Shown: positions 1-5,400 of the stretch, piece by piece | How the letters are laid out: each line of letters opens with the position of its first letter | How positions within the stretch are numbered: position 1 is the stretch's first letter | Origin: Dehalococcoidia bacterium | GTDB lineage: Bacteria; Chloroflexota; Dehalococcoidia; Dehalococcoidales; UBA1222 | Length of the DNA stretch: 8,351 bases | Direction of reading: 5' to 3' | Assembly (NCBI GenBank): GCA_009779655.1 | Contig: WRDV01000041.1 | Coordinates: forward strand, 1-8,351 | Program-made: the position numbers and the translations under genes | Notes under the pieces: generated by a model | Seen by the model: the letters and a program-made list of their open reading frames with translations, nothing else | Told to the model about the DNA's origin: nothing | Databases searched by the model: none

Positions 1-1
1 C

Positions 2-406
2 GATCCAGCAATATTACAAACTTGCATAATAGTGTTCATCGGCGTCGTACTGCCATTTTTGACAGGACTCCTTGTGTCTTGCACTGCTACAATCGTTGAC
101 GAAAACGGTGTATGCAAAGCACTTTTCCATTGGCGTTTCAATAGAATGGCATGGGAGGAAGTCGCGGAAATCGGAGTACGATATCCCTATGGAGTCAATC
201 ACATCATGGTTCAAGTCTACTTTTCCAACTTAGTTACCGAAGATGGTAAGCCTATTAAACCAATCGGAAGGAAAGTGAAGCAGCGCCTAGTGCTATTACC
301 TTACACCAAGAAGTTTGAGAATTACGTCTTGGAGCTGGCTGAGATGAATCCATCAATAGGCAAAAAGTTCCGTGACTTTCCGGTTGTAAAAGACACCGCT
401 AAGTAA
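2..406 (+). CDS. Small membrane protein with probable bacterial PH-like domain, 5'-truncated
   Basis: The frame is open from the left edge (first full codon at base 2) to a TAA at 404-406, so 134 residues are visible. A GTG at 32 could serve as a start, but the reading frame continues hydrophobically before it and no ribosome binding site precedes it, so I treat the gene as cut by the window. The visible protein begins with a hydrophobic segment of about 25 residues (IIVFIGVVLPFLTGLL core). It continues with beta-rich sequence of the type 'TIVDENGVCKALF', 'MAWEEVAEIGV', 'VQVYFSN', 'RLVLLPYTKKFENYVLEL'. That order (membrane helix, then short strands with a W-E-E-V turn and a closing helix) resembles the small membrane-anchored PH-like proteins of Firmicutes. 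Function is unknown. The PH-like call rests on pattern recognition only; it is convergent with degV and shows no clear operon partner. Confidence 0.55.
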   Translation, partial: DPAILQTCIIVFIGVVLPFLTGLLVSCTATIVDENGVCKALFHWRFNRMAWEEVAEIGVRYPYGVNHIMVQVYFSNLVTEDGKPIKPIGRKVKQRLVLLPYTKKFENYVLELAEMNPSIGKKFRDFPVVKDTAK

Positions 407-522
407 AACTCTATTATTGCCTTTCAGGCATGAAGCAGCCGTCAATATTTGTTGCAAATCATAGCGTAGTATGACACGTTATTATGCAACTAAGAGATGT
501 TCAAAAACTCGCATTTAGGCTC

Positions 523-558
523 AAAAAAAGGCTGTAACGTGACATTGATCAACAGCTC
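523..558 (-). terminator. Weak candidate Rho-independent terminator for degV
   Basis: Read on the minus strand, GCTGT (556-552) can pair with ACAGC (535-531). An outer G558-C530 pair is possible with A557 bulged, and inner TGA/TCA pairing is possible. Seven T residues follow (529-523). The stem is short and the loop long, so this is only a plausible end for the degV transcript (stop at 637) or for a short RNA started at 589-615. Confidence 0.35.
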
Positions 559-588
559 ATATAACATGGTGAATATAAGTCAGTATGT

Positions 589-615
589 AGTATAGCAAAC
601 CATTAGTTTTGTCAA
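589..615 (-). promoter_or_regulatory. Candidate sigma-70 type promoter reading left
   Basis: On the minus strand a perfect -35 hexamer TTGACA (615-610) is followed, 15 nt later, by TATACT (594-589) preceded by TGC, which gives an extended -10 (TGnTATACT). The 15-nt spacer is 2 nt shorter than ideal. No convincing minus-strand gene lies to the left within the window, so its target is unclear. Confidence 0.3.
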
Positions 616-636
616 GAAATACCACCGCGCCAATCT

Positions 637-1542
637 TTATTCTTTTCCAGATAGGCACTCGTATTCCTCCCGCGTCATACCAGCCTCAAAAAGGAGTGTG
701 ATGGCGCCAGGCCCAATATGCGCTCCGACAATTGGCCCCATCGCCATAATGATTATATTGCGCACTTTCACAGCTTTCTTAATCATCTCCGCAAATATCT
801 GAGCATCCTCTAAACAATCAGTATGGTTAACCAATACCGTATCAAGCACGACATTTGAATCAACGCAGCGCAATAATTGGTTGAGCATTAATCTCAGCGC
901 CGCTTGTCGGCCGCGTACTTTAGCCTTTATTTTTAATGTCCCGTCCGGCGCAACAGTCAATATAGGCTTAACCCCTAAAACAGAGCCGGCAACAGCTGAT
1001 AACTTACTAAGACGTCCGCCTCTATGCAAATACATCAAATCATCTACGGTAAAGAATCCCATACAGCTATGTTTTTTGTTCTCCAGCCATGCCGCCGTTT
1101 CGCCGACAGATAACCCTTCTTCACGTTTTTTGACAGCTAACATAGTCAGCAGGCCATGCCCAGATGACGCAAACAAGCTATCCACCAGAAAGACTCCGCA
1201 GTCCGGATACAATTCCTTAACTTCTCGAAGCGCAGCTTCTGCACATTTAAATGAGCCTGTAAGACCACTGCTCAAACCAATGAACAGCATACCTCGGCCT
1301 TGCTTTGCGTACTCCGTGAATGCTGTGGCAAACGTCCAAGAGTTGACTTGCGACGTCTTTGCGATACTGCCATTTCGCATCGCGCCGTAATACTCTTTTG
1401 CAGAGATTTCCTGCCAATACCCCGATGGATACGCTTTCCCATCCAACTCAAAAGGCATAGGGAGAATCTCTATACCACGCTCGTGAAGATACTCCGCAGG
1501 CAAATAACAGCTCGAGTCAACTACAATAGTAAACTTACTCAC
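637..1542 (-). CDS. DegV family protein (fatty-acid-binding, FakB-like)
   Basis: The protein is 301 residues, close to the usual 280-300 of the DegV family. These proteins bind a fatty acid; FakB members present it to the kinase FakA for phosphorylation and entry into phospholipid synthesis in the cytoplasm. Visible motifs in order are: N-terminal IVVDSSCYLP (about 6-15), the TSQ lipid-pocket motif (63-65), GLSSGLTGSF (89-98), VDSLFASSGHG (120-130), the domain-linking FTVDDLMYLHRGGRLSK (164-180), and the C-terminal GPIVGAHIGPGA (269-280). The start is GTG at 1542-1540, supported by AAAAGGAGA (1559-1551) 8 nt upstream. The stop is TAA at 639-637. It is monocistronic here: tRNA-His is divergent on its right and the truncated membrane gene converges from the left. 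No fakA lies in the window, so the exact ligand and pathway role are inferred from the family. Confidence 0.93.
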   Translation of the reverse strand: MSKFTIVVDSSCYLPAEYLHERGIEILPMPFELDGKAYPSGYWQEISAKEYYGAMRNGSIAKTSQVNSWTFATAFTEYAKQGRGMLFIGLSSGLTGSFKCAEAALREVKELYPDCGVFLVDSLFASSGHGLLTMLAVKKREEGLSVGETAAWLENKKHSCMGFFTVDDLMYLHRGGRLSKLSAVAGSVLGVKPILTVAPDGTLKIKAKVRGRQAALRLMLNQLLRCVDSNVVLDTVLVNHTDCLEDAQIFAEMIKKAVKVRNIIIMAMGPIVGAHIGPGAITLLFEAGMTREEYECLSGKE

Positions 1543-1550
1543 AAAAACAC

Positions 1551-1559
1551 TCTCCTTTT
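1551..1559 (-). promoter_or_regulatory. Ribosome binding site of the degV-family gene
   Basis: Minus strand AAAAGGAGA sits 8 nt before the GTG at 1542. It fixes that non-ATG codon as the start. Confidence 0.75.
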
Positions 1560-1615
1560 ACAAATACTTACCATTTATCTTGAATTAAGAGGTCGTATTG
1601 AAGAATATTTGTTGC

Positions 1616-1621
1616 ATTATA
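1616..1621 (-). promoter_or_regulatory. Candidate -10 element for the degV-family gene
   Basis: Minus strand TATAAT is a perfect -10 hexamer about 75 nt before the GTG start. At spacings of 16-18 nt upstream I find no good -35 hexamer, so the promoter is tentative. Confidence 0.3.
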
Positions 1622-1687
1622 TCAAATTGGCCTATGTTAAGTATAATCGCCGCTTTGTTCAAAAATGCACCGGGGATAACTGATGAT

Positions 1688-1716
1688 TTGCAAGCAGTTA
1701 GCATCTTGACTATAAT
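1688..1716 (+). promoter_or_regulatory. Promoter of tRNA-His
   Basis: TTGCAA (1688-1693), a 17-nt spacer, then a perfect TATAAT (1711-1716). Transcription would start near 1723, leaving about 13 nt of leader before the tRNA. No terminator is visible between the tRNA and the following surface-protein gene, so this promoter may serve both. Confidence 0.7.
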
Positions 1717-1735
1717 AACCATGGCTTCTGCGCGT

Positions 1736-1813
1736 GGTGGGTGTAGCCCAGAGGTCTAAGGCGTCAGGTTGTGGCCCTGAAGATCGAGGGTTCAAATCCC
1801 TCCACCCACCCCA
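1736..1813 (+). tRNA. tRNA-His (anticodon GTG)
   Basis: A full cloverleaf can be drawn. Acceptor GTGGGTG (1737-1743) pairs with CACCCAC (1803-1809). The anticodon stem TCAGG/CCTGA (1764-1768/1776-1780) encloses loop TTGTGGC with anticodon GTG at 1771-1773. The T stem GAGGG/CCCTC (1786-1790/1798-1802) encloses TTCAAAT. G at 1736 faces C73 at 1810, the extra G-1:C73 pair that identifies histidine tRNA. The CCA end (1811-1813) is encoded. It decodes CAC and CAU. Confidence 0.97.
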
Positions 1814-1856
1814 TACCTGTTCCTAAATGGCTATTATAACTCGTCGAAAAACATCG

Positions 1857-1864
1857 AAAAGGAG
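1857..1864 (+). promoter_or_regulatory. Ribosome binding site deciding the start of the surface-protein gene
   Basis: AAAAGGAG ends at 1864 and lies 8 nt before a TTG at 1873. The earlier in-frame GTG (1864) overlaps this site and TTG at 1867 is too close, so TTG 1873 is the best start. Its spacing matches that of the degV-family gene and the DUF2148 gene in this window. Confidence 0.65.
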
Positions 1865-1872
1865 TGTTGAAC

Positions 1873-4461
1873 TTGGGAGCATATGTTTTAACTAAAAACT
1901 GGATTTTATCACGCATTATCCCATTGTTGCTTATAACAAGCTTGGTTATTGGTGGCATTTTAGCAGGCAACACCCCTGTAAACGCGGCCAACGGCGTATG
2001 GGAAGGCAACGGCACATCAAACAGCCCTTTTCTCATCTCTGACTTAGCCGACCTAACGAAGCTTGCTACAGACGTAAACAGCGGTAAATCATATCTAGAT
2101 ACATTTTTCAAGCTCACGGCCGACATTGACTTAGCCGGCTTCAGCATCGCAAGCGGTGGATGGAGACCTATTGGTAACGAAAACAACCCTTTTGCCGGCA
2201 CATTTGATGGCAACAACCACGTTGTTAAAAACATTAGCATAAACAGGCCAAGTGTGGATGATATCGGGTTATTCGGATGTTTATCTCGTGGAGAAATTAG
2301 AAACCTTGGCGTTCAAGGTACTACGATAAGAGGAAACTTTGGGGTCGGCGGCTTAGTTGGAACTGTATATAGTAGCACAATCGATAACTGTTACTATATC
2401 GGCAGTGTCCAGGGCAGTGTGTTCGTCGGCGGCTTGGTGGGATATAGCGAAAGCAGCACAATCAAGAATAGCTATCACAAGCCTTCAGCGGACTTAAATA
2501 CCAGTGTCGTAGACGGCTTGATGGCCATAGGAGGCATAGTAGGGTATAGTGCCGGCGGCACAGTCGAAAACTGCTACAACACTAGCGGCGTCAACAGCAA
2601 TGATATCGCGGGCGGCGTGGCAGGATTTAACTATAATGGCAGAATCGAAAACTGTTACAACACCGGTATGGTTAGCGGCAGTAGCATGGTCGGAGGCGTG
2701 ATTGGAATCAGCACCGACTTTTTCGACGACAGCATATTTGTACTGGGCTTTCCATCAGTCGAAAATTGCTATAACACCGGCGCTGTTCTAGGCACAGCTT
2801 ATGTCGGAGGTATAGTCGGAAACAATATCACTGGCCCAGTCGAAAACTGCTATAACACCGGCGCTGTCAGCGGCACAATCGTTGCTGGCGGGATAGCTGG
2901 CGCCGCCTCCGGGCAGGTTAGAAACTGCTATAACACAGGCTCAGTTGCCGGATACAGCATGATCGGCGGCGTTGCTGGCATAAGTGATGGTGCTATCACA
3001 AACTGTTTTAACAGCGGCGCTATCACCGGCATTGAATCTAGCGGCGGTGTGATAGGAATCAACCTCGGTACTATAGAAAGTTGTTATAATATCGGCGCAG
3101 TTTCCGGCACATATACTATAGGCGGCATTGCCGGGGGCAACTATGTCGACAGCGCTATCAAAAACAGCTATAACATAGGCGCCATCAGTGGTACTGTTGA
3201 CGTCGGCGGAGTTGTTGGAGATAACTTCTTCGGCACAGTTACAAACTGCTACTATAACAACGAGATTTATAAAGGCGATGGTATTGGTACAGGCGCCGCA
3301 GGTACGGCTACAGGTAAAAGCACCGCTGAGATGACAGCAAGAGGCTTTGAGATAACTCTTGGCACGGCGTTTGAGAAGAGAGCCACTGATACTGATAATT
3401 GTTACTATCCTGAGCTAAGAGCACTAAATACAAACGGAAATGCTGTCTCACAGGCAGCATCAAAGGCAAGCACAACCGTTGCAAGGCGAACGCCAGTAGA
3501 CATAATCACACCAATATCATCAGCAATCACATATGGGCAAACACTAAGCGCATCTTCACTAGGCAACAGCAGTGCAAAGTGCACGGTCACTGGCATCACT
3601 ATCAACGGCACATGCGAATGGACTAACGGAACAAGCATAAACCCTGCCGTCTCTGACAGCAACACCACTGATTATGCGTTTACTTTCACTCCAACGACTT
3701 ATCCGGATTTGTATAAACCAGCAACTGGTACGGCAAAGGTTACTGTTAACAAAGCAAATCTGACTGTCGCCGCAAATGACAGTTCCAAAAACTACTTTGA
3801 AGATAATCCCACATTTACCATCTCTTACAGCGGTTTTGTCAATGGTGACACCGTCTCAAGTATAACTATAACGCCGCAAGCTACATCAGAAGCCGACAAA
3901 TACTCCCCTGCCGGAAACTACCCTCTAACAGTATCAGGCGGCACGGCGAACAACTACATATTTGTATATGTCTCAGGAACGCTAACGGTAAACAAAATAG
4001 CGCTTACTGTTACAGCAGACGATCAATCCAAGAGCTATAACAAGAACAATCCTATACTGACTTATCAATACAGCGGCTTCGTAAATGGTGAAGATGAAAG
4101 CGTCCTTACTGAAAAGCCATCCATTTCAACTGAGGCAGAAAAGAAGTCTCCTGTCGGTACATATCTCATCACTGCATCAGGCGGCTTAGCAGACAACTAC
4201 ACCTTTAAGTATGTCTCCGGCACATTGACTGTCAATAAAGCCTTTCCGCTTATACCATTGCTAATTGGAATAGCTGCAGGTTTGTTAGTAATTATCGCGA
4301 TGGTATTACTAATCAAAAGACGCCGCAAGCGTGTCAAAAGTGAACCGAGTCCATCAAGCTTGACGAATGATAATAGCCAGTCGAATTTAACTGAAGATGA
4401 CACCCAGCAGAGTCAGACTGATGACAATACATCGAGTCTAACAGAAGACAATAACCAGTAG
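1873..4461 (+). CDS. Large secreted, membrane-anchored GLUG-repeat / MBG-domain surface protein
   Basis: The protein has 862 residues from TTG 1873 (865 from GTG 1864; numbering below uses 865). An N-terminal signal peptide has basic residues K11 and R17, a hydrophobic core at about 18-35, and likely cleavage after VNA (39-41). A region at 44-160 ('LADLTKLATDVNSG', 'FKLTADIDL', 'PIGNENNPFAGTFDGNNH') is typical of the entry to GLUG proteins. About eleven GLUG-type units at 162-466 share the pattern [VIA]GG[LVI][VAI]G...[N][CS]Y.[TI]G. After a linker comes a 'SAITYGQTLS' beta-domain (about 545-630), then two MBG/YDG-like domains (631-710 and 711-791), each with N.P..t..YSGFVNG and a closing YVSGTLTVNK. 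One membrane helix at about 794-817, KRRRKRVK, and an acidic T/D/N/Q-rich cytoplasmic tail (826-865) end it. There is no LPXTG motif. The family role is surface adhesion or binding; the ligand is unknown. It stands alone between tRNA-His and tRNA-Arg. Confidence 0.9.
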   Translation: MGAYVLTKNWILSRIIPLLLITSLVIGGILAGNTPVNAANGVWEGNGTSNSPFLISDLADLTKLATDVNSGKSYLDTFFKLTADIDLAGFSIASGGWRPIGNENNPFAGTFDGNNHVVKNISINRPSVDDIGLFGCLSRGEIRNLGVQGTTIRGNFGVGGLVGTVYSSTIDNCYYIGSVQGSVFVGGLVGYSESSTIKNSYHKPSADLNTSVVDGLMAIGGIVGYSAGGTVENCYNTSGVNSNDIAGGVAGFNYNGRIENCYNTGMVSGSSMVGGVIGISTDFFDDSIFVLGFPSVENCYNTGAVLGTAYVGGIVGNNITGPVENCYNTGAVSGTIVAGGIAGAASGQVRNCYNTGSVAGYSMIGGVAGISDGAITNCFNSGAITGIESSGGVIGINLGTIESCYNIGAVSGTYTIGGIAGGNYVDSAIKNSYNIGAISGTVDVGGVVGDNFFGTVTNCYYNNEIYKGDGIGTGAAGTATGKSTAEMTARGFEITLGTAFEKRATDTDNCYYPELRALNTNGNAVSQAASKASTTVARRTPVDIITPISSAITYGQTLSASSLGNSSAKCTVTGITINGTCEWTNGTSINPAVSDSNTTDYAFTFTPTTYPDLYKPATGTAKVTVNKANLTVAANDSSKNYFEDNPTFTISYSGFVNGDTVSSITITPQATSEADKYSPAGNYPLTVSGGTANNYIFVYVSGTLTVNKIALTVTADDQSKSYNKNNPILTYQYSGFVNGEDESVLTEKPSISTEAEKKSPVGTYLITASGGLADNYTFKYVSGTLTVNKAFPLIPLLIGIAAGLLVIIAMVLLIKRRRKRVKSEPSPSSLTNDNSQSNLTEDDTQQSQTDDNTSSLTEDNNQ
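2347..3261 (+). repeat. Tandem GLUG-type coding repeats (about 11 units)
   Basis: Within the surface-protein gene, units of about 26-28 codons (roughly 78-84 bp) repeat, each starting with a GG[LVI][VAI]G turn and ending with a variant of ENCYNTGAVSG. Two units are nearly identical in DNA: positions 2758-2786 and 2839-2867 differ at one base over 29 and lie 81 bp apart. Two units are stretched by inserts, including the FFDDSIFVLGF insert at about residues 286-296. The rest have diverged, so this is an old array with some recent duplication or conversion. Confidence 0.8.
3754..4236 (+). repeat. Two tandem MBG/YDG-like domain repeats
   Basis: Residues 631-710 and 711-791 (865 numbering) align along their whole length: LTV.A.D.SK.Y..[ND]NP, YSGFVNG, SPVG/SPAG.Y, SGG.A.NY.F.YVSGTLTVNK. 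Such domains usually form an extended stalk that lifts a distal ligand-binding region away from the membrane. DNA identity between the two copies is only moderate. Confidence 0.8.
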
Positions 4462-4468
4462 CATTTTT

Positions 4469-4520
4469 ATTATGGGCGTGTTGAATATTTGTTTACATTA
4501 TTCAACACGCCCATAATTTT
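4469..4520 (+). terminator. Strong hairpin terminator after the surface-protein gene
   Basis: Arms 4469-4487 and 4499-4517 are perfect reverse complements over 19 bp (core GGGCGTGTTGAA), with an 11-nt loop. The run TTTT at 4517-4520 follows on the plus strand. It starts 7 nt after the stop codon. The stem is longer than a usual intrinsic terminator but position and T-run fit. The minus strand has no T-run after the hairpin. Confidence 0.85.
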
Positions 4521-4549
4521 GACATAAATTATTAGCTGTTCAATGTTAT
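4519..4549 (+). promoter_or_regulatory. Tentative promoter for tRNA-Arg
   Basis: A perfect -35 TTGACA (4519-4524) abuts the terminator hairpin. The best -10 is TGTTAT (4544-4549), at a long 19-nt spacing. Start would be near 4556, about 35 nt before the tRNA. The -10 is weak, so this is only a candidate; some promoter is needed here because the hairpin should block read-through. Confidence 0.25.
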
Positions 4550-4591
4550 TGTAAAGTAAAGGGGCCTTAAAAAACCATGTTTTAGGCACAA

Positions 4592-4668
4592 GCGCCTGTA
4601 GCTCAGCGGATTAGAGCACCAGTCTTCGAAACTGGGTGCCGTGGGTTCGAATCCCACCAGGCGCGCCA
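4592..4668 (+). tRNA. tRNA-Arg (anticodon TCG)
   Basis: A complete cloverleaf is present. Acceptor GCGCCTG (4592-4598) pairs with CAGGCGC (4658-4664). Anticodon stem CCAGT/ACTGG encloses loop CTTCGAA with anticodon TCG at 4626-4628. T stem GTGGG/CCCAC (4641-4645/4653-4657) encloses TTCGAAT. The discriminator is G73 (4665) and CCA is encoded (4666-4668). It reads CGA and possibly CGG. Five T residues at 4670-4674 follow directly and may end transcription. Confidence 0.96.
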
Positions 4669-4766
4669 CTTTTTATTGATAATTATCTCCGCCACTTGCA
4701 GCAGTATCATTTTGAATCGTTGTCGGAGCGCTCTCTTAAATTTGTAAATTGGCAATATTTCCGAAT

Positions 4767-5309
4767 TTAAGAAGTACATTTAGATGACGGACGATCGAAA
4801 AATACGTTCTTCCCTGTCGTGGCAAGACCAATACCAAAACATATTTTTACCCTATCCGAGAAAAGTCCCATCCGTAATGCCGCCATGCCTGCGCTAAACA
4901 TGATGCGATTATCCATGCGACAATCCATCGCTGTAGCCGCAGCCGAACCAACTGCTATACCAAGATCTGTAACCGACATAGCGCAAGAAATGCCTTCTCT
5001 GCCAGCTGCTACGCAGCTACCAGCGCCGCATAATCCACAATTCAAGCGACGCGGAGTAACGCTTGCTCCAACAAGCACGACACAATGACAAGCATCTATA
5101 TTGCCTGCGTCGCGAATGAAAAATGCCTTATTGCCTACTCCTATTTCTCTCATAACGGCCGATAGTCTAGACTTGTCATCGCCATCTAACACCACAGCTT
5201 CAATTAAGTCCATACCGCAAGCTTTAGGCGCCGTTCTTGCCGCCGCCAACATCCTCTCTGCAGCGCAAATAGCCGCATCGTTCTCAGCCACTTCGCTTGT
5301 ATAAATCAT
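4767..5309 (-). CDS. DUF2148 family ferredoxin-like cysteine-rich protein
   Basis: The protein has 180 residues, the usual size of DUF2148 ('ferredoxin domain-containing') proteins. It shows an N-terminal RTAPKACGMD (25-34), a central 'DACHCVVLVGA' (72-82), and the signature NCGLCGAGSC (90-99), followed by GISCAMSVTDLGIAVGSAAATA (about 106-127). Eleven cysteines are visible; C91, C94, C99 and perhaps C109 are the likely metal or Fe-S ligands. The N-terminal third recalls a nitroreductase-like layout. No biochemical role is established for the family that I can rely on; it is common in anaerobes and probably acts in the cytoplasm in redox or Fe-S chemistry (inference). ATG 5309 is supported by AGGAGG at 5323-5318 with an 8-nt gap. 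It lies 91 nt downstream of mtaB on the same strand with no clear terminator between, so co-transcription is likely. Confidence 0.85.
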   Translation of the reverse strand: MIYTSEVAENDAAICAAERMLAAARTAPKACGMDLIEAVVLDGDDKSRLSAVMREIGVGNKAFFIRDAGNIDACHCVVLVGASVTPRRLNCGLCGAGSCVAAGREGISCAMSVTDLGIAVGSAAATAMDCRMDNRIMFSAGMAALRMGLFSDRVKICFGIGLATTGKNVFFDRPSSKCTS

Positions 5310-5317
5310 TTTATAAT

Positions 5318-5323
5318 CCTCCT
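5318..5323 (-). promoter_or_regulatory. Ribosome binding site of the DUF2148 gene
   Basis: Perfect AGGAGG on the minus strand, 8 nt before the ATG at 5309. It allows independent translation although the gene is probably on the mtaB transcript. Confidence 0.75.
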
Positions 5324-5400
5324 GTAAAAAGACCTTGCGTTAACATTTGTCGAAAGAAAACCTTCTTTTGATTCACAAGCCTTTCGTTGTAGTAATAACA

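Noticed and set aside
14..214. Minus-strand 66-residue open frame
   Set aside because: It lies wholly antisense to the truncated membrane gene, has no ribosome binding site and no recognisable pattern.
881..1390. Plus-strand open frame of 169 residues
   Set aside because: Antisense shadow of the degV-family gene, whose motifs are complete on the minus strand.
444..1616. Exact 13-nt direct repeat AATATTTGTTGCA at 444-456 and 1604-1616 flanking the degV-family gene
   Set aside because: One such AT-rich 13-mer match is expected about by chance in 8 kb, the copies are not at gene ends, and no integrase or terminal inverted repeat is present, so I do not call an attachment site or transposon.
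1300..1683. Plus-strand open frame of 127 residues
   Set aside because: Runs antisense through the degV start and its ribosome binding site and then the spacer; composition is not protein-like.
1764..2240. Minus-strand open frame of 158 residues
   Set aside because: Covers tRNA-His and the signal-peptide region of the surface protein on the wrong strand; shadow.
2347..3261. CRISPR-like periodic repeats
   Set aside because: The periodic DNA is fully in frame and encodes conserved GLUG units; repeats are diverged and spacers are not unique segments.
1736..4668. Genomic island using a tRNA 3' end as attachment site
   Set aside because: No second copy of either tRNA 3' end and no integrase gene is present in the window. 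Insertion remains only a suggestion from context.
4735..4771. CTTAAATT/AATTTAAG inverted repeat at the end of the DUF2148 gene as a terminator
   Set aside because: The stem is only 8 A/T pairs with a 21-nt loop, it overlaps the stop codon, and no T-run follows on the minus strand.
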